From the NCBI GenBank assembly GCA_029378245.1, contig JARKIF010000023.1, positions 682,001 through 746,000 of the forward strand: a stretch of 64,000 nucleotides of DNA, written 5' to 3'. The translations under genes and the position numbers were made by a program. The DNA is from Roridomyces roridus. Taxonomy: Eukaryota; Basidiomycota; Agaricomycetes; Agaricales; Mycenaceae. Below are positions 11,318-23,616 of the stretch, one piece after another (position 1 is the stretch's first letter; every line of letters starts with the position of its first letter). The notes beneath the pieces were generated by a model. That model was not told the origin of the DNA, did no database searches, and saw nothing but the letters and a program-made list of their open reading frames with translations.

Positions 11318-12034
11318 TCACCCAGCAGGTCCAGTAGCACAGCCGGACCCACTCTCCTTCACAACCGCCGGGCCATTAGTGCATTTATCGTGCTTGCCAC
11401 CAGACTCCACGAAGAAGTTGACGTGGTGGGGGACGCCGGAGAAACTGATGGACTTGGCGGACCCGCCGTTCTTCAGGAAGACGCAGTCGCCCGTAGTGAA
11501 AGCCACGGGTATTTGATCGATGGGATCAAAAGGTCTTGATCGCTGTTTCTGACAGCGACAAACACACATTGTGCCGCCGGAGTACTCTAGAAGGAAGGCA
11601 GGAGGTATTAGATACAACTTGAGCCAGTTCAAGCAACAATCGGCCCAGTTGCTGTTGACCAATGATCACGGGTTTAATTTTGTTTCAAATCTCACCCGTG
11701 CACGGGTAAAACACGAAGTCACCTCGCGAAAACACGATTTGTGAAGGATGTACATCTGGTACAATCAAGGTCTGTTGCTCAAGGGCACCCTATTATCAAT
11801 GCTCATGTCTGAACAATAGGTCTCCCCTGCAGTATTCCCATGTGCCGTACCATGAGTGGAATGTTGAAATACCCGTGAAACCCGCGGGCACTAGTCGCCC
11901 GCCTTGACATTGGGGCTGCGGGCGATGACTGCACCGGTACAGCCTGCGCCGGCGTGCCACACAAAGTCTGCACCGAGGACGGGGAAGACAGCGACGAGGA
12001 TCGTGCTGGTGAGGAGGCCGAGGTAGAATTGCAT
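11318..12034 (-). CDS. Putative small secreted cysteine-containing protein
   Basis: I do not recognise the family. Exon 1 starts at 12034 with a clear signal peptide (MQFYLGLLTSTILVAVFPVLG) followed by ADFVWHAGAGCTGAV, and stops in frame soon after RSPNVKAGD. So an intron must begin before that, probably near 11890. The last exon (about 11318-11590) begins after a cttctag acceptor. It encodes EYSGGTMCVCRC, then a TTGDCVFLKNGG segment, and ends CTNGPAVVKESGSGCATGPAG. A short middle exon with DFVFYPCTG (about 11690-11720) is likely. The mature protein would be about 120-140 residues with at least six cysteines, like many fungal small secreted proteins. Middle exon limits are uncertain. Confidence 0.45.
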
Positions 12035-13057
12035 TCTGGGGCACGGGTAAGCAGTGAGTGATATTGGAAGAGGAGACAACCCCCCTGATTTGAGGCTGAG
12101 CAGAGGATGAGTGGATGGGTTGAAGCTCTGTACCACAGGGCATATTTATTCGTTTTTTGAACACCTGGTCGGAATTGGCCTTTGAACAAGCATCGCTGTG
12201 GTTTTGCAACTTTCGGTTAAAGGCGATGGGAGATGTGATCCCGCGACCACAATCAGGTTGAACCAAGTAACAACCGCTCTTGATGCTATTCTGAATCAAC
12301 AATGGAATACTCTGCAGTCAAATAGGGCATATGTATTCGAGCCACAGATGACTATTCTCACTGCCTCGAGCCTAAGCAGTGCTTGGTGCAGATATGAAGG
12401 GAGTCCCGCTGAGAGTCTTAAATTTGCTTCCAGGTTCAGCTGTGGAACACCTCGGGCTTGCTTCACAGCGTCATTCTGAATAATCGACCCCACTCGAAGC
12501 ACCTACACAGTGACGCCGTACAGCGGGGGACTACGGTACTCTCGGGGCAGAACGACATATTTCGTGAACGTGGACCAGTGAGCCAAGATTCGTGGAGCAA
12601 ATGGGAGGGTGTACATCTATCTGGCCGCATTGAGTTGAATACAATACAGTTTGAAATGAGATGAGCTATCCAAAAATCCCAACGATCCACTGGAAGTGCC
12701 ACTATGCAGTGCGATGGCTGCCGGTAACCCGCGACGTGCCTGGGGGCAATCCGCTGGATTCGGGGTTCCGTGGGTCGAGCATTTCTACTTATATTAATCA
12801 CCAGGGACTATTCCAGTTTGATTCCATTCGTACAGCGTTCAAAATCCGTCACAAGAACCTTCTTCGAGTCGTTATACCGTCCGCGCCATGCTTTTCAATC
12901 CCACACCATTCCTGACATGGACTTACGTTCACCTGTAGACGGCCCCTCAGAGTCATACAGTTTCAACGAACAATCACAAGGTATCATAATTTTGAACAAC
13001 CAACACAACCTATCGTACACATCCCACATTCATCCACGAGTCCTACCCACCCGACTC
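12035..13057. other. Gene-free stretch
   Basis: It lies between the small secreted protein and the carboxypeptidase-like gene, upstream of the former and downstream of the latter. No exon chain or repeat stood out. Confidence 0.4.
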
Positions 13058-15010
13058 CTAAGCCCCAACACCCATCTGCTTGGCCACAAATCTCGCAAGA
13101 TACGCCACCATCGCACCCGTCTCCTCGCCCACGGGTCGAATCCATTCTGCTGGGAGGGAAAAGCCGTACTGTGCGTCCCACTGTGAGCAAACCAACCGGA
13201 ACTGGGTGAAGACAAAGAGAGGAAGGACTCACAGTCCCTGTATCCCTCAAAAACGCCGAATACGCATATTTGACGTTGGCCTCGCCGTATATATAATCGA
13301 GGATGTTGCCCGGTGCGCTGTAGAGAAGGGAGCAGAGTGTGCCGGTCTATTGTAGCGAGTGAGTAAATGAACGCAAGCGAGAGACAGAACGGGGAGACAC
13401 GAGAAGGGCTGGGAGAGAGGCACCGAAGGGCAAGATGCATCGCTGCGAACGTGGAGCGGAGTCCGACACGCCCGCAAGTCCCACAGAACCAAAGTGAAAA
13501 TAACACTCACGCTAAACGCCCGCCCATGCACGGCTCTCCCCGCATTCGCAGCACCCAAGAGCGCCTCCATCTGGTTCTCCGCATCCTTCGGGAGTTTATC
13601 GCATTTGTAAGAATATGGAGCTGCCACTGTATTGCGTGATGAGTTCTCGGTACGACAAGCGAAGTGATTCAGAGGAAGGCACAAAAGGCACTCACGCATC
13701 TGCCCATAACTCCTCATCTCCACAAACCCCACCACCCCGCCCTTACTCCCCTTGCCCACACCCTGCACTCGCGTCACGTAGTTGGCGAGGTTATTCACTT
13801 CGGCGGCTTCGAACGCCCGGTGGCCTGGATACCAATGACTACATGGGTCGGCGGGTTCTTTCTTTTTGCTGTTCTTGCTCTTGTTATCGCGGAAGAGCGG
13901 GCTGTCGGAGTGGGGTTTCCAGTGTGCGCCCTGGATGAAATGGTGAGCTCCCAGTCCCGAGGCAGGGAAGGGAAGGGACGTACCCAATTTCTGCACGCAT
14001 CGTATTCAGGTCGGAAAAGCATTCATGAAAGAAAGACGCACCGATTCATGTCGATCCCGGTACACTTGGCACCCGGACCCACAATCTGTCTGTTCTTGTA
14101 CCAGAAACGGTCGGCCTCCCACGTGTAGATGTAACCATCCGGATTCGGAGAGGGGATGATGTGAAAGTCCTAACGGGGGATGAAGGACGGATTGTCGGAA
14201 CGAGGGAGAACGCACGTATATGTCAAGCAACGGCGCCAACGACCCGGTCTCGTTGGCAGGTGTGACGAGAGCATGAGCCATGTACAGCGCGCTGGATGTC
14301 GCTACCCACTGTGTCCTTGATCAGCGCGTGCCAGAATGGATAGGGCACGGAGAACGCACCTCCCTCGCATGCTGCGGACCCAATACCACGAACCCCAACT
14401 TCTTCGCGGATCGCTTCTTCCCTTTCGTGGGAACGGCGGAGATCTTGACGCCCAGCATCTCCCTCCCCTCGGCGCTATGCCCGAGATGCTCGATCTTGAC
14501 TTGCTCGGGATACGTGCGGGCAAGAGAGTGCATGAACGAGTCGATCTCGTTTTGAGGATGGTAGGCCGAGTGGAAGGTGGAGTTTTCGAGTGAGCCTATA
14601 TCCGTCTCTTCGCCCCAGTCCCACGCGGTGGGCAGTGTGGGCACGGAGACATTCGTCAGCTCGTGCGGTGTGGTGAGGAGCTCAGAGGGAAGCGAGTCGG
14701 AGGAGAGGGATGGAGGGGTGTATATATCGATGAGTGGAACTGGATTCGTGCGGGTCTGCCAGACATCGAGGTCGTATTCCTGCGTGAGGGGGTGGTCACA
14801 CGACCATCTCAAAGTCGACGATAAGCACGCAAGACGCACCTCAGCGATAGCCAGCAGCTCCAGTAAGCTCAACTCGTCCGACGGCGTGTATCGGCGGAGG
14901 ATTCCGGACGGGAGGGACGCCGCGGGGGCGCTCAGAGGTTGCTGGGAGAGTACAGCGACTGCGAGGCTGGGGAGCGTGAGGGCTGCGCTCCAGAGGAGGG
15001 CGTGATGCAT
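13058..15010 (-). CDS. M14 metallocarboxypeptidase homologue (ECM14-like), probably inactive
   Basis: About eight exons run from an ATG at 15010 to a TAG at 13058. A signal peptide (MHHALLWSAALTLPSLAVAVL) and a propeptide-like region are followed by the M14 domain. Visible landmarks are the QHAREW zinc motif (first His and Glu ligands), PSPNPDGY, DMNRNW (the Asn-Arg substrate pair), SYGQ, PYSYKC and RDTGTYGF. Two key positions differ from active enzymes. The residue before SYGQ, normally the third zinc ligand His, is Arg (codon AGG). The catalytic Glu before LRDTG is Phe. Fungal ECM14 proteins are known pseudo-carboxypeptidases that lack the catalytic Glu and act in the cell wall or secretory route; loss of the His goes further. 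It probably cannot hydrolyse peptides. Confidence 0.88.
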
Positions 15011-15213
15011 TGAGCAGAGTCGTGAGTGGGGCGTCGGTCAATCGATTGAGGAGAGCGAGGCGCTCAGTGGGGTCGTCTCTTGTCCTCGTCGTGTCGGGAG
15101 CGGAGGAGGGCGGGACAAACAGGCGTCAATATTCGTGATTGATTACCGAGCTGATAAGCTGATTGATCCGGCATTTCGAGCAAAAAACAACCTCAGCCTG
15201 GTATCGGCGGAAT

Positions 15214-15230
15214 CTGGGAGTCGAACCCAG
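15214..15230 (-). repeat. tRNA-like T-arm relic
   Basis: On the minus strand CTGGG-TTCGACT-CCCAG forms a perfect 5-bp T-arm with a B-box loop. No matching 5' acceptor strand or D-arm is found upstream, so this is a tRNA 3'-half relic or SINE fragment and not a full tRNA gene. Confidence 0.6.
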
Positions 15231-15486
15231 GCCGCCTTCTAGGCAAGCTGGTACTATTCAAGTCCGAGCGCGCGAACCGGCAAAGATGAAGGTACGTTGA
15301 ACCCGCATTGGCAGTGATCTTGGACCTTGGTGAATGGAATCGAGGCAAATTCATGAACGAGGAAATACGACCCATTCCGGGAGAGACGTGGAGAGACAAA
15401 TATGTGGATGACCGGCATTTGAATGCGATTGGCCTAGGAGGCCGGTGAAAAAATGCTTTCAGAACACCCGACAACCTACCGCAGTG

Positions 15487-15503
15487 CTAGGGGTCGAACC
15501 CAG
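15487..15503 (-). repeat. tRNA-like T-arm relic
   Basis: On the minus strand CTGGG-TTCGACC-CCTAG forms a T-arm with one wobble pair. It lies 273 bp from, and in the same orientation as, the relic at 15214. No complete cloverleaf could be built. Confidence 0.55.
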
Positions 15504-15799
15504 ACGGCGCCGGAACATGCTAGGTCTCTCGGTGTGGCCATTTGTGGCTTCCAAATCTCAAGCACACGGATTGAAAAATCGCTATGTAGTATGAGAACGA
15601 GTCATGAGCACTCTCTGAGAGTTGATGCACTCCTTGGGAGTCAAAATTAGCGGGCCACATTCTGTTGCCGAGTCTGCACTGCGAGTTGAATCACAAGACC
15701 AGTGGATTCATTGGAGAAATAAATTATCTATAACATGAATACGGGCTCCATAAATAGGTAGCAGATCACGAAACGGGTTCCCGACCCATGCCAGCGCCA

Positions 15800-18700
15800 T
15801 CAGTTGGGAATAAACTGTATATTACCAGTAAGCAAAAAGCCAGTCGGATAAGTGGTTTGGATGAAGGAGTGTGCACAAGCCGTCGCAGCAGCTTGCGTGG
15901 AATCACAAATGGCGACTGAACCGCTGGATGGCCCACTGGAAGTGTCGACCATCACGCAGGAAAGCACCTGGTCGTTGACAACAAACGACATCGGCGCGTT
16001 CACTTTGTTGGTTTTGACGCCGTTACAGGCCATGTCCACAAACACGGGGGTGACCCCGGTCTTTGAATTAACAAAGCCGATTTCCCATGAATTCTGGCAG
16101 TTTGCCCCTTGTGGGCGACTGGCGGCAAGGACATCCTTGGAGAAATCCGTGCCTGTAGAACCAGTTTAGTACAAGATGAGATTGGAATGATTGTTTCGTA
16201 CCGTTTCCCAAGCCATAGTAGTCCTAGTGAGAGTGAGTGATTCGGGAAGTAGTATATGTGGAAGGGACAAACCATTCTTCCGGCTCCCAAAATACGGTTG
16301 TTGCTGGGGCTGTTAACTGCAACCCCCTGTTGGTTCAGTCCCCAGCGGATACTTCCTTGGGTACCCGGGACATTGCAAGTTGGCAGGGTCGGCGCCGCAG
16401 GGATCATGTTCTGCGCTCCACCGTCAGTTCCAATGCAACCGGGCATTCAATGAACAACTTACTGCGATGTTGAATGTCTGTGCAGCAATCTAAAGGTCTT
16501 CAGAAATGCATCAAATGGCACAGTGTTATAGAGTTCTCACTGCAGGTTGCCCGCCAAATTGAAGGTTTTTGCCGTCAAGATAAACTTTGAAACAGTTCGG
16601 CACAGTTTTGCCTGTAGTACTAGATATCAAATCCATTCTTGCACTGTAGAAGTTCCACATATTGGTCAGTCGAGATCTATTCAACACACATCAGCCTTGT
16701 CAAGTCACTGCAGAAAGACAATGTGCACGTATAACGGGCATTATATTGGCCAAGAAGGGTCCGCAACCAATCATTGAACTCGACCGGGAGGTTGATACCG
16801 GGCGTGTCCGGAGTTACTTCTGCAAGACGGGTTTGCATACGTTTGGCTGTTTCCAGGAAGACTGGTGCCGTTTGCTGCAAGTCTTTGCCACCGATCAGCC
16901 CATACTCAAAACGGTAGGATTGAAATGATTACACCCGCCAAGCGCCGCAAAATTCCTTAGGAAGTACTCGTAGTTCATTAGCTTGTCCTGTGACGCTTGA
17001 GTGGTGAAATCCTTCAAGTTAGCGATGTTGGTGCTCTGCGGGGGAGCGCTTGCTTTGCCGGATGAGTCGTTGACAACATTGGATTTGGCTGTAGCGTGTC
17101 CATCAGCTTCAAGTGAGGGCTTTTGAGCAGAACGTGGAGGATTTACCCTGTTTTATTCAGCCATCAATTCCGAACCAAAACATAAAGCAGAACATGGAGG
17201 ATTTACCCTGTTTAATTCAGTTTAAGACATACAGAGATTCCGAGCCTGAGGTTGAAAACGTACTGATTTAACGCTTTGTCGACCCACACCATGTTGGCAA
17301 TCTATGTCTGGTTATACCATGTTCTCAGAAACAGCCAGGGAGAGTTCAGTACCTGATCAATGTCCTGAATCAGCTGCACAGAAAAGTCCAAAGTGTTCCC
17401 ATTGAATCCGGCACGACGGTAGACATTCCTGAGGATCCTGGAGCTTCCATCAGGTGATGTCTGACAATAAAAAAAGTACCACTGACCAGGCACAATCCAC
17501 ACCAGCAATGTTGGCCTTCTGGACCGCGGTGAAGAATTGCCCTATGTAGCCTATTCTGCGAGGAAAGAAATATCAGCGGACCGGCAGAGGCGGAATTCAA
17601 GGGAAACAGGTTTACTCAAAAACATGCTCCTCTGGAAATGAGGTTTAGCTCAATCGGCAGCGACAGGTTGCACACGTACGGTCAACAGATCGTGTCGACT
17701 TCTTCCCACTTTTGCTGATAGTGGGTCCATTCCCGTCAGGAATGGATCCCACTGCTGTGACTGAAAGTTGATCATTTGATCCTCCGGCGGCCTTGAGCCC
17801 AATGGTGTAGTAATTTCCTGCGCCGAGATTAACAGTGGTGGGGTTCGCAATCCGATTCTTATGCTTCTTGTCGATCTGGCAGACTCCCAACGAGATGTCT
17901 GACAAAGGAAATATTGAGAACATTGATGAACAAAAGTTGGTAGAAGCAACATATTACCTCGCCCTGCACGACGTGTGAGAGAGCGACGACGGTCGGGATC
18001 TAGCCCAAGTGCGTCCCAGTCAGCATCCGCTGGATCATCGTCAAAATCATAAGGAGCAGTCGCTGCTGGGCAAGAAGCCGACGACGAGGACGATGCACGG
18101 GATGACGACGACTTGGCAGATGTGCTAGAGTGCGTTGAACTCGGCTTGGGGGTTGAGTGTACGGTGGACGTGGTCGGCTTCTTCGTGGATGTCTGGGGCT
18201 TCGTAGTTGTTGACGTCGGGGTGGACTTTTTCGTCGTAGTCGGGTCGTTGGGAGGACCAGAATCCACAGCAGGTGCAGCCCAGGGACCAACCCAGCCTGT
18301 GAGCGGCATTGCATTGGGCTTGACACCGTCCACGACACCAATGTCCAAGGGAAGCAATCCACCAATAACTCCACCGAAAAGGAGAAGCCACCATTCCTCT
18401 CCTCGGGAATTCTTGTCCCCGGGGGGTCCTGTAATATTCAAAGGCGGAGCATTCGATGCCTTTGGTACGGCGACGACCTTGGTGTATGAAGGAGGGTGCG
18501 TGAACGTAACACTGGAGGCTTTAGGAGGAGGGATGATATTGGGATCTGAGCATGATTAGTATATGGATTGGAATTAATAGCAGACAAATTGACGCACTCC
18601 ATGTTGGGTTCACAGCTCCGGGCATTGTGACACCTGAAGGGAGCAGTCCGTTGACTACGAGACCACCCGGGGCGAGAGTTATATTGGCGCCCGCCACAAC

Positions 18701-19385
18701 GACTGTCGTGGTAGCTTTCGGGATGGCAATAACCTTAGTGGAACCGGCATGCACAAAAGCTTCCGACACGGCATTGGGCGGCAGAGTGGGGTTCGGATCT
18801 GAACCAAACAATTAGTACAAAGAATATGAGGGTCGTGGACTTTCACGCACTCCAGGCCACTTGAGTCGTGGGTCCTGCAACACCACCTGGGGCCGATGTG
18901 CTTGGCGCAGAGCTGCTGCGAGGCTGGAGGGAGGCCGACGAAGTAGGAGAACTGTGTGTTGTTGCAGATGATGATCCCGAGGAGTGAGTGGACAGCGTGA
19001 TGGTGGTAAGGCTGCCAGACAAACGAGACACTGAAGCAAGTGTGCTCGAGTGGATGGAGGCAGTGACACTGGAATGAGTGGGTGTCGTCGACGATGCAGC
19101 ATGACTGCTGGGACGCCCAGAGACGGACGAATGAGATGCGGAGCGGGACGCTGTTTGGGACACACTATGCCCGCTGGACTGAGCGGCAGCGCTTGACTTG
19201 TGAATCGTCGACAGAGAGGTGGATTTGATACTTGAGTGCAGGCTGCTGCTCAAATGAGCTGTGTTTGTTGAGAGCAACGAAGCCCTGGGGGCCTGGCTGC
19301 TCGTCCTACTGTTGGAGGCCGCAGATGAGGCCGCGAAGGCCTTGCCTACGATGGTTAAGTTGAGTAATAATGTGAAGAAAAGCAT
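15800..19385 (-). CDS. Long secreted Ser/Thr-rich multi-exon protein, family uncertain
   Basis: An ATG at 19385 starts a signal peptide (MLFFTLLLNLTIVGKAFA) and a roughly 150-residue Ser-rich linker typical of O-glycosylated wall proteins. Two short exons then repeat a WNPN...P-x-A-x-TKV-x-AIPKA module. A glycine/proline-rich segment, a second Ser/Thr linker (about 18050-18250), an acidic stretch and a dibasic site follow. The C-terminal half contains DISLGVCQID, EEHVFE, a segment around QKANIAGVDCAW, FNDWLRTLLGQYNA and a final domain ending TGFLLTGNIQFIPN with stop at 15800. EEHVFE recalls the C-terminal region of killer-toxin-like fungal chitinase proteins, but I could not find a GH18 catalytic motif. 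It could be two genes; one TATA box at the 5' end and continuous splicing favour one. Exons around 16900-17650 are unsure. Confidence 0.5.
17127..17221 (-). repeat. Tandem duplication of an intron 3' end and exon start
   Basis: A 34-35-bp segment (minus-strand ctgaat(a/t)aaacagggtaa followed by atcctcca(c/t)gttctgct) occurs twice, about 61 bp apart, inside the Ser-rich secreted protein gene. Each copy contains an acceptor AAACAG followed by the same exon start, so two equivalent splice acceptors compete. Confidence 0.7.
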
Positions 19386-19410
19386 TGGTGGGTTTGCAAG
19401 AGATGAGCCG

Positions 19411-19422
19411 AGTTTTTATAAG
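19411..19422 (-). promoter_or_regulatory. TATA box of the Ser-rich secreted protein gene
   Basis: On the minus strand cttataaaaact lies about 30-35 bp before the ATG at 19385, implying a very short 5' leader. Confidence 0.55.
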
Positions 19423-20340
19423 TGTTCCTGTGCCATTCAGCGTCAGCCGACTCCCAAAATGGGTCCGCACGGGGGGGTAAATTTATCGAGGTTTCAAGGC
19501 GACGATTGACGCAACTGGAAGAATTGTGTTGGGCAGATTGCAATCACTGCAGTGTTACATGGAAGAGGGATACTATACACCTTTGAATCTTTACCCATCC
19601 TGCCTGTGTGAATCCACAACACTTTGGTCATTCGGCAACCCGTTGATGGAGGAGCAGAGTCCCGAGATGCACGCAAGCTTGTGTTTCCAGTACGGATGCT
19701 TGAGCCCTCCCTATTCTGCATCAGTCAAGTTATAATCATTTCCAGATCGATTCCATGCACTCGTCTGGCGCCAACCAAATAGTTAAAGACCCAATAACCC
19801 AGCGTAGCAGGACAGACCGGTTTTGGTGGAGCCCAGTTGAGTATGTAGAAAGCCTAGGAGACGGATACGAGGTTGGGTGGCGGAGGAGGGCTGTCCAGAA
19901 ATCATTCGCAGTGCAACCCACAATATGAACGAGGTCCTAGGACATCGGGCGGGGTCGGCGGAGGACAAGGCAAAATTGAGGCGAAACGTACAGCATATTT
20001 CCAAAGGCCGAAATATCTATTCTCTTGCCGCAGAGAACCGGTAGCAGGTGTGGTTGCTCTTCATCAAGCAGCCATTAGACGTAGTGAGTGGCGGGAGGAG
20101 GTCCGAATCCCTTTCAATGGAACAAGATGATGAATGTCAGAAGCAAGGAGTATGACACCATCATTGTGATCACCAGCTTGTCACAGGTCCGTGCCGATGT
20201 TCGGTAGAGTATTCATAGGGTGCACCGGGTTACTCATTGCCGAAATTCGAACCAGAAATTTAAATCTACATTATTTACTGTACACAGAGAGGTTCATCAT
20301 CGAGTCGGCCAGAGCGTATGCACCGCTAGTCCGGCGGCAT
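19423..20340. other. Gene-free stretch
   Basis: This is the upstream region of the Ser-rich secreted protein gene. No further exon chain or repeat was recognised. Confidence 0.35.
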
Positions 20341-20549
20341 CAAGACGGACCATGGATGAGAGAATCGGACTCACATGAATCATCAGAAGCGGATACTCCA
20401 GATTTGAAGTAACTCACTGCGTTTTCAATGTTCATGTCCCTGTGATCATTACATGTGACCACCTGCCTTGACAAGGCGAAGCGAAGACGCGCCGCATGAT
20501 GAGCTCGATGGAGGACCGCTTCCACAGATACATCAGGTCGAATCGACAT

Positions 20550-21090
20550 CACAAAGAAACCAATACACACCAGAGTTGGGGTTGTTCCATTTCGGTCAAC
20601 AGATTTTGTGGGGGCCCGAGAGGCCCGGGACGCCTCCTGGTAGGTGGGGATCGGGTAGGGATCAACGAGGACGTAAGGAGGCGGAGGCGTGCGGTAGTGT
20701 CCGGGATACGCAGGCGGGCAGGGGGCAGACACATATCGTTGTGGCCTGATCATGAAGCGAGTTTTAGAGGGCTGCCTGGAGTTCGACAAGAGGCTCACCC
20801 CATTGGATTTATACCCTGCGTCTCCTCGGCGTCTATCTTGACAGGACTTGCCGTGTACGGTAATTGTGCACTCCATTCGGATCACAGGATTGCTTCGGAA
20901 CCATGTTTCGTTGTGTATGCGCCTGGAATGGTAATTTTTGGCACACAATCCGGATCAGAAGATTGGTACGGAAGCAGGTTGTTGGCCGACGATGATGGCC
21001 GAGACGATACAGCAGCTGTAGCCGCTGTAAAGACGCCCTGAAGTTCGAGGTAAGTAAGTATGAGCAGCATGCCATCTCCAGGGTACAACA
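20550..21090 (-). pseudogene. Possible relic of a proline/tyrosine-rich protein
   Basis: From about 21090 down, a frame with VSSRPSSSANNLLPYQSSD continues through a TGA near 20895. A typical intron (gtgagc...gatcag) follows, then a segment rich in proline and tyrosine (PAYPGHYRTPPPPYVLVD and onward). With the internal stop this looks like a degraded gene. I cannot name the family, and the call rests on composition and one plausible intron. Confidence 0.25.
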
Positions 21091-21349
21091 ATAAAATCAG
21101 ACGGCGCTGACGGACGAAGTCCCGCCCACCTTTCGCGCCAGGGGAGATGAAAGAGAAATCTCATCTCGCAATCGAATGGTAGAGGCGCAATCGCACCCGC
21201 AGATCGAATTCGGTAAGAGCGTTGTCGCAACTGGAGCGCTGAGTAACAATACTCGAGGTGAAACCTCATGCAGTCTCTGTCAAATACCAGAACAAATCTC
21301 GATACCGCGACGGACCTAATGCAACTGAACTTGAGCGCGACCGTGACAT

Positions 21350-22575
21350 TCAATGAAAGCGAATGAACAACTCACCCCATCGTATACGAACCCCCTCCTT
21401 GTTCAAGCTCATCCCGGGAAAATACTCCCCACACCCCTTGACAAGCGCCGGTGCGGGTATCGGCATACTCACATCCACTCGACGCAACACAGCAAATTTT
21501 GCACTCTTTCCACCTGCATCCAGTTGTAATTCATCTTCGATACGTCGCCCGAACTCCACCAAGGCGCAAATTCCCGCGTCCGTGTCCCCCGAACCCTCCG
21601 CGCCAGCAGATAGAGCAGAAACGGTCCACTCAACGTCAATGCTGAACCGCAGCACCTCGAGCGTGGCGTGGCTCTGCGCCGCAATGAATTGGATCGTCTT
21701 GCATAGGTTGGGGAGGGAGGGACAAGTCAAGGATGCGCAGATCTCCAAACGCTTGAGGTGCCGGAAGGGGGATAGATCGACAGGGCTATGTGGAGTCTAT
21801 GCGACCAGCAAATAAATGAGAGTGAGGTAAACCCGGGGCAACGCGTACGTACAGGCAATACATTCACAGACAGACATTCGAGAGAGTTCCTCGCTGCGTG
21901 GAGGATGTCGCCTGGGAGTTCGGCACCGCCAAACCACTTGAGGGCGCGTAGCGAGGAGACGTCGAACTGGCTGCTGGGGTGGTTGAACCACCAGACGGGG
22001 CCGACGTAGAATATCGAGTCTAGTTTGACTTTTTTGGTTAGTTGGGCAGGGTTGCAATTGGAAGCGTTGAATGCTGCCGCTGCTCGCGGCGGCGCATAAG
22101 CTAGCCGTCGGATGTTGGTGGAACACCCGTCCCAGACGTCGAACGACTGGGCGGGAGTCAAGAACGTCCCATCGAGAAGGACGGAGGTCAGTGATTGGGT
22201 TCCAACCAGGGTCTTTATCGAGGAGAAGATCTGTGGCGTGGAAATGCTGGGAAGAGCGAACAGCACGAGATGCGTGAGGCATGTGTATCCTAGAGCGCTA
22301 ATCCGGTGGAAATCAGCTGGGGCCCGAGCAATGTTGACTCTGTCGACGGAGAGCGTGGATATGGAGGCGACCAAATGCGGCGAGGTGTCGAGGGCTGCTA
22401 GAAGTCGACCGAAGTCCTCGTTTTGCGGCGTGAAATTCACTGAGGCGAAGATGCGGGATTGGGCGAGGTGGACCCATGACCGCTGCACGAGCGCGCACGC
22501 GCGCAAGTTTGCCGAGGAGTCGAGGAAGTCGATGATGTGGTCGAGGAGCTCGGTGATGTCGAGAGGAGAAGACAT
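21350..22575 (-). CDS. F-box domain protein
   Basis: Two exons (22575-21853 and 21785-21350) give about 385 aa. The N-terminus MSSPLDITELLDHIIDFLDS, then LRACALVQRSW and FASVNF, is the F-box seen in large agaricomycete families; it binds Skp1 in SCF ubiquitin ligases. The rest is a leucine-rich, LRR-like region (for example LTHLVLFALPSIS and LRALKWFGGAELP) presumed to bind the substrate. The intron at 21786-21852 has a GTACGT donor and an ACATAG acceptor. The protein ends RIRWGELFIRFH. Family members expand and decay quickly in mushrooms; this copy has no visible break. The substrate is unknown. Confidence 0.82.
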
Positions 22576-23568
22576 TGAGTGGGGGGAGCACAGATGGTCG
22601 CGAGATGCAACCCCGCGAAACGTGTATTTAACCAGTCAATCGGACATTGATTGCAATCTATGCCCAAGCCGGATTTACGCCTTTACGTGGCCTTAGCGAC
22701 TCTTCGATACGACTCATGTAGCGCTGCCAGCCGTGCGGGATTGACATTTCAAGCATTGAAAAGGGGCCACATAAAGCGAGGAACATGACCCTGCAGCACA
22801 CGGTATGGAAGGCCGTTGCTTCTAATAGAAGCCACCGGAGTCAAGACTCGAGAGAGTTAGAGGATTGCGCCGTAGCGACAGCCCCTGAGGAATCCACACG
22901 GACAGCTTTATCGACGTACAGATCGGGTATGCCGACGATTTCGCAAAAGATGGCGCAGGCCCGGCGGGGCAAGAGTTGGGTACACAGGAGCGTGGTGTTG
23001 GTGGACGGGAGAAATCGGATTGGTGACGGGGCACGGCATCATTTGATCGACCTGACCAAATCATCGGATTTCGACGCATGAGTCGGACCACGTCGGCCGA
23101 AGGTCCGACCTTCTTCTCTTGCCTTCCACCACCACCATCTCGCTCCGAGCAGTCTCGTGCCTTCACGAGGTCTCGCCCGATCTCCGACGCCTACCTTCTT
23201 TTGAATGCATGCCGAAGCTGTACGCGCGTCAAAACCCCGCCCGAAAATGAAATCGACTCGACTCTCACTCGTCTCAACTCTCGAGTTTCACTGGGGTGCT
23301 GATTATGCAACTATTCTCGCGAAGTGAGTTCAATAGTGGCTCTGATAGCGAATGGCTTTCACCTGGGAGAGTCATTCATAGTTTTGCCACAGGCAACGAT
23401 CGCTGTCTCTGGCCGAGGCAAGCCCGATGGATTCTGAATCATCCAAACATCTCTTGTGGTCTTCGCCGTTCGGCAATATACTACTGATCCCGAAGCTCTG
23501 CCTCCCCCTGACTGAATGGCGATTACTCGCTCAGCTCGGGCATGAATTTTCTCAAGACCGAGGCATCC
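22576..23568. other. Divergent intergenic region
   Basis: It lies between the F-box gene (minus) and the MDR oxidoreductase (plus) and must hold both promoters. Apart from the TATA box at 23569, no further element or gene was recognised. Confidence 0.45.
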
Positions 23569-23577
23569 CTATAAAAG
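23569..23577 (+). promoter_or_regulatory. TATA box of the MDR oxidoreductase gene
   Basis: ctataaaag lies 40 bp before the ATG at 23617, followed by a pyrimidine-rich leader ending cacaacATGG. Confidence 0.7.
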
Positions 23578-23616
23578 CCCACCGACTGCTCCCTCCTCTC
23601 CATCAACCCTCACAAC

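Noticed and set aside
20496..21041. 181-codon open frame on the plus strand
   Set aside because: The opposite strand shows the more protein-like Pro/Tyr-rich frame with an intron. This one looks like its shadow.
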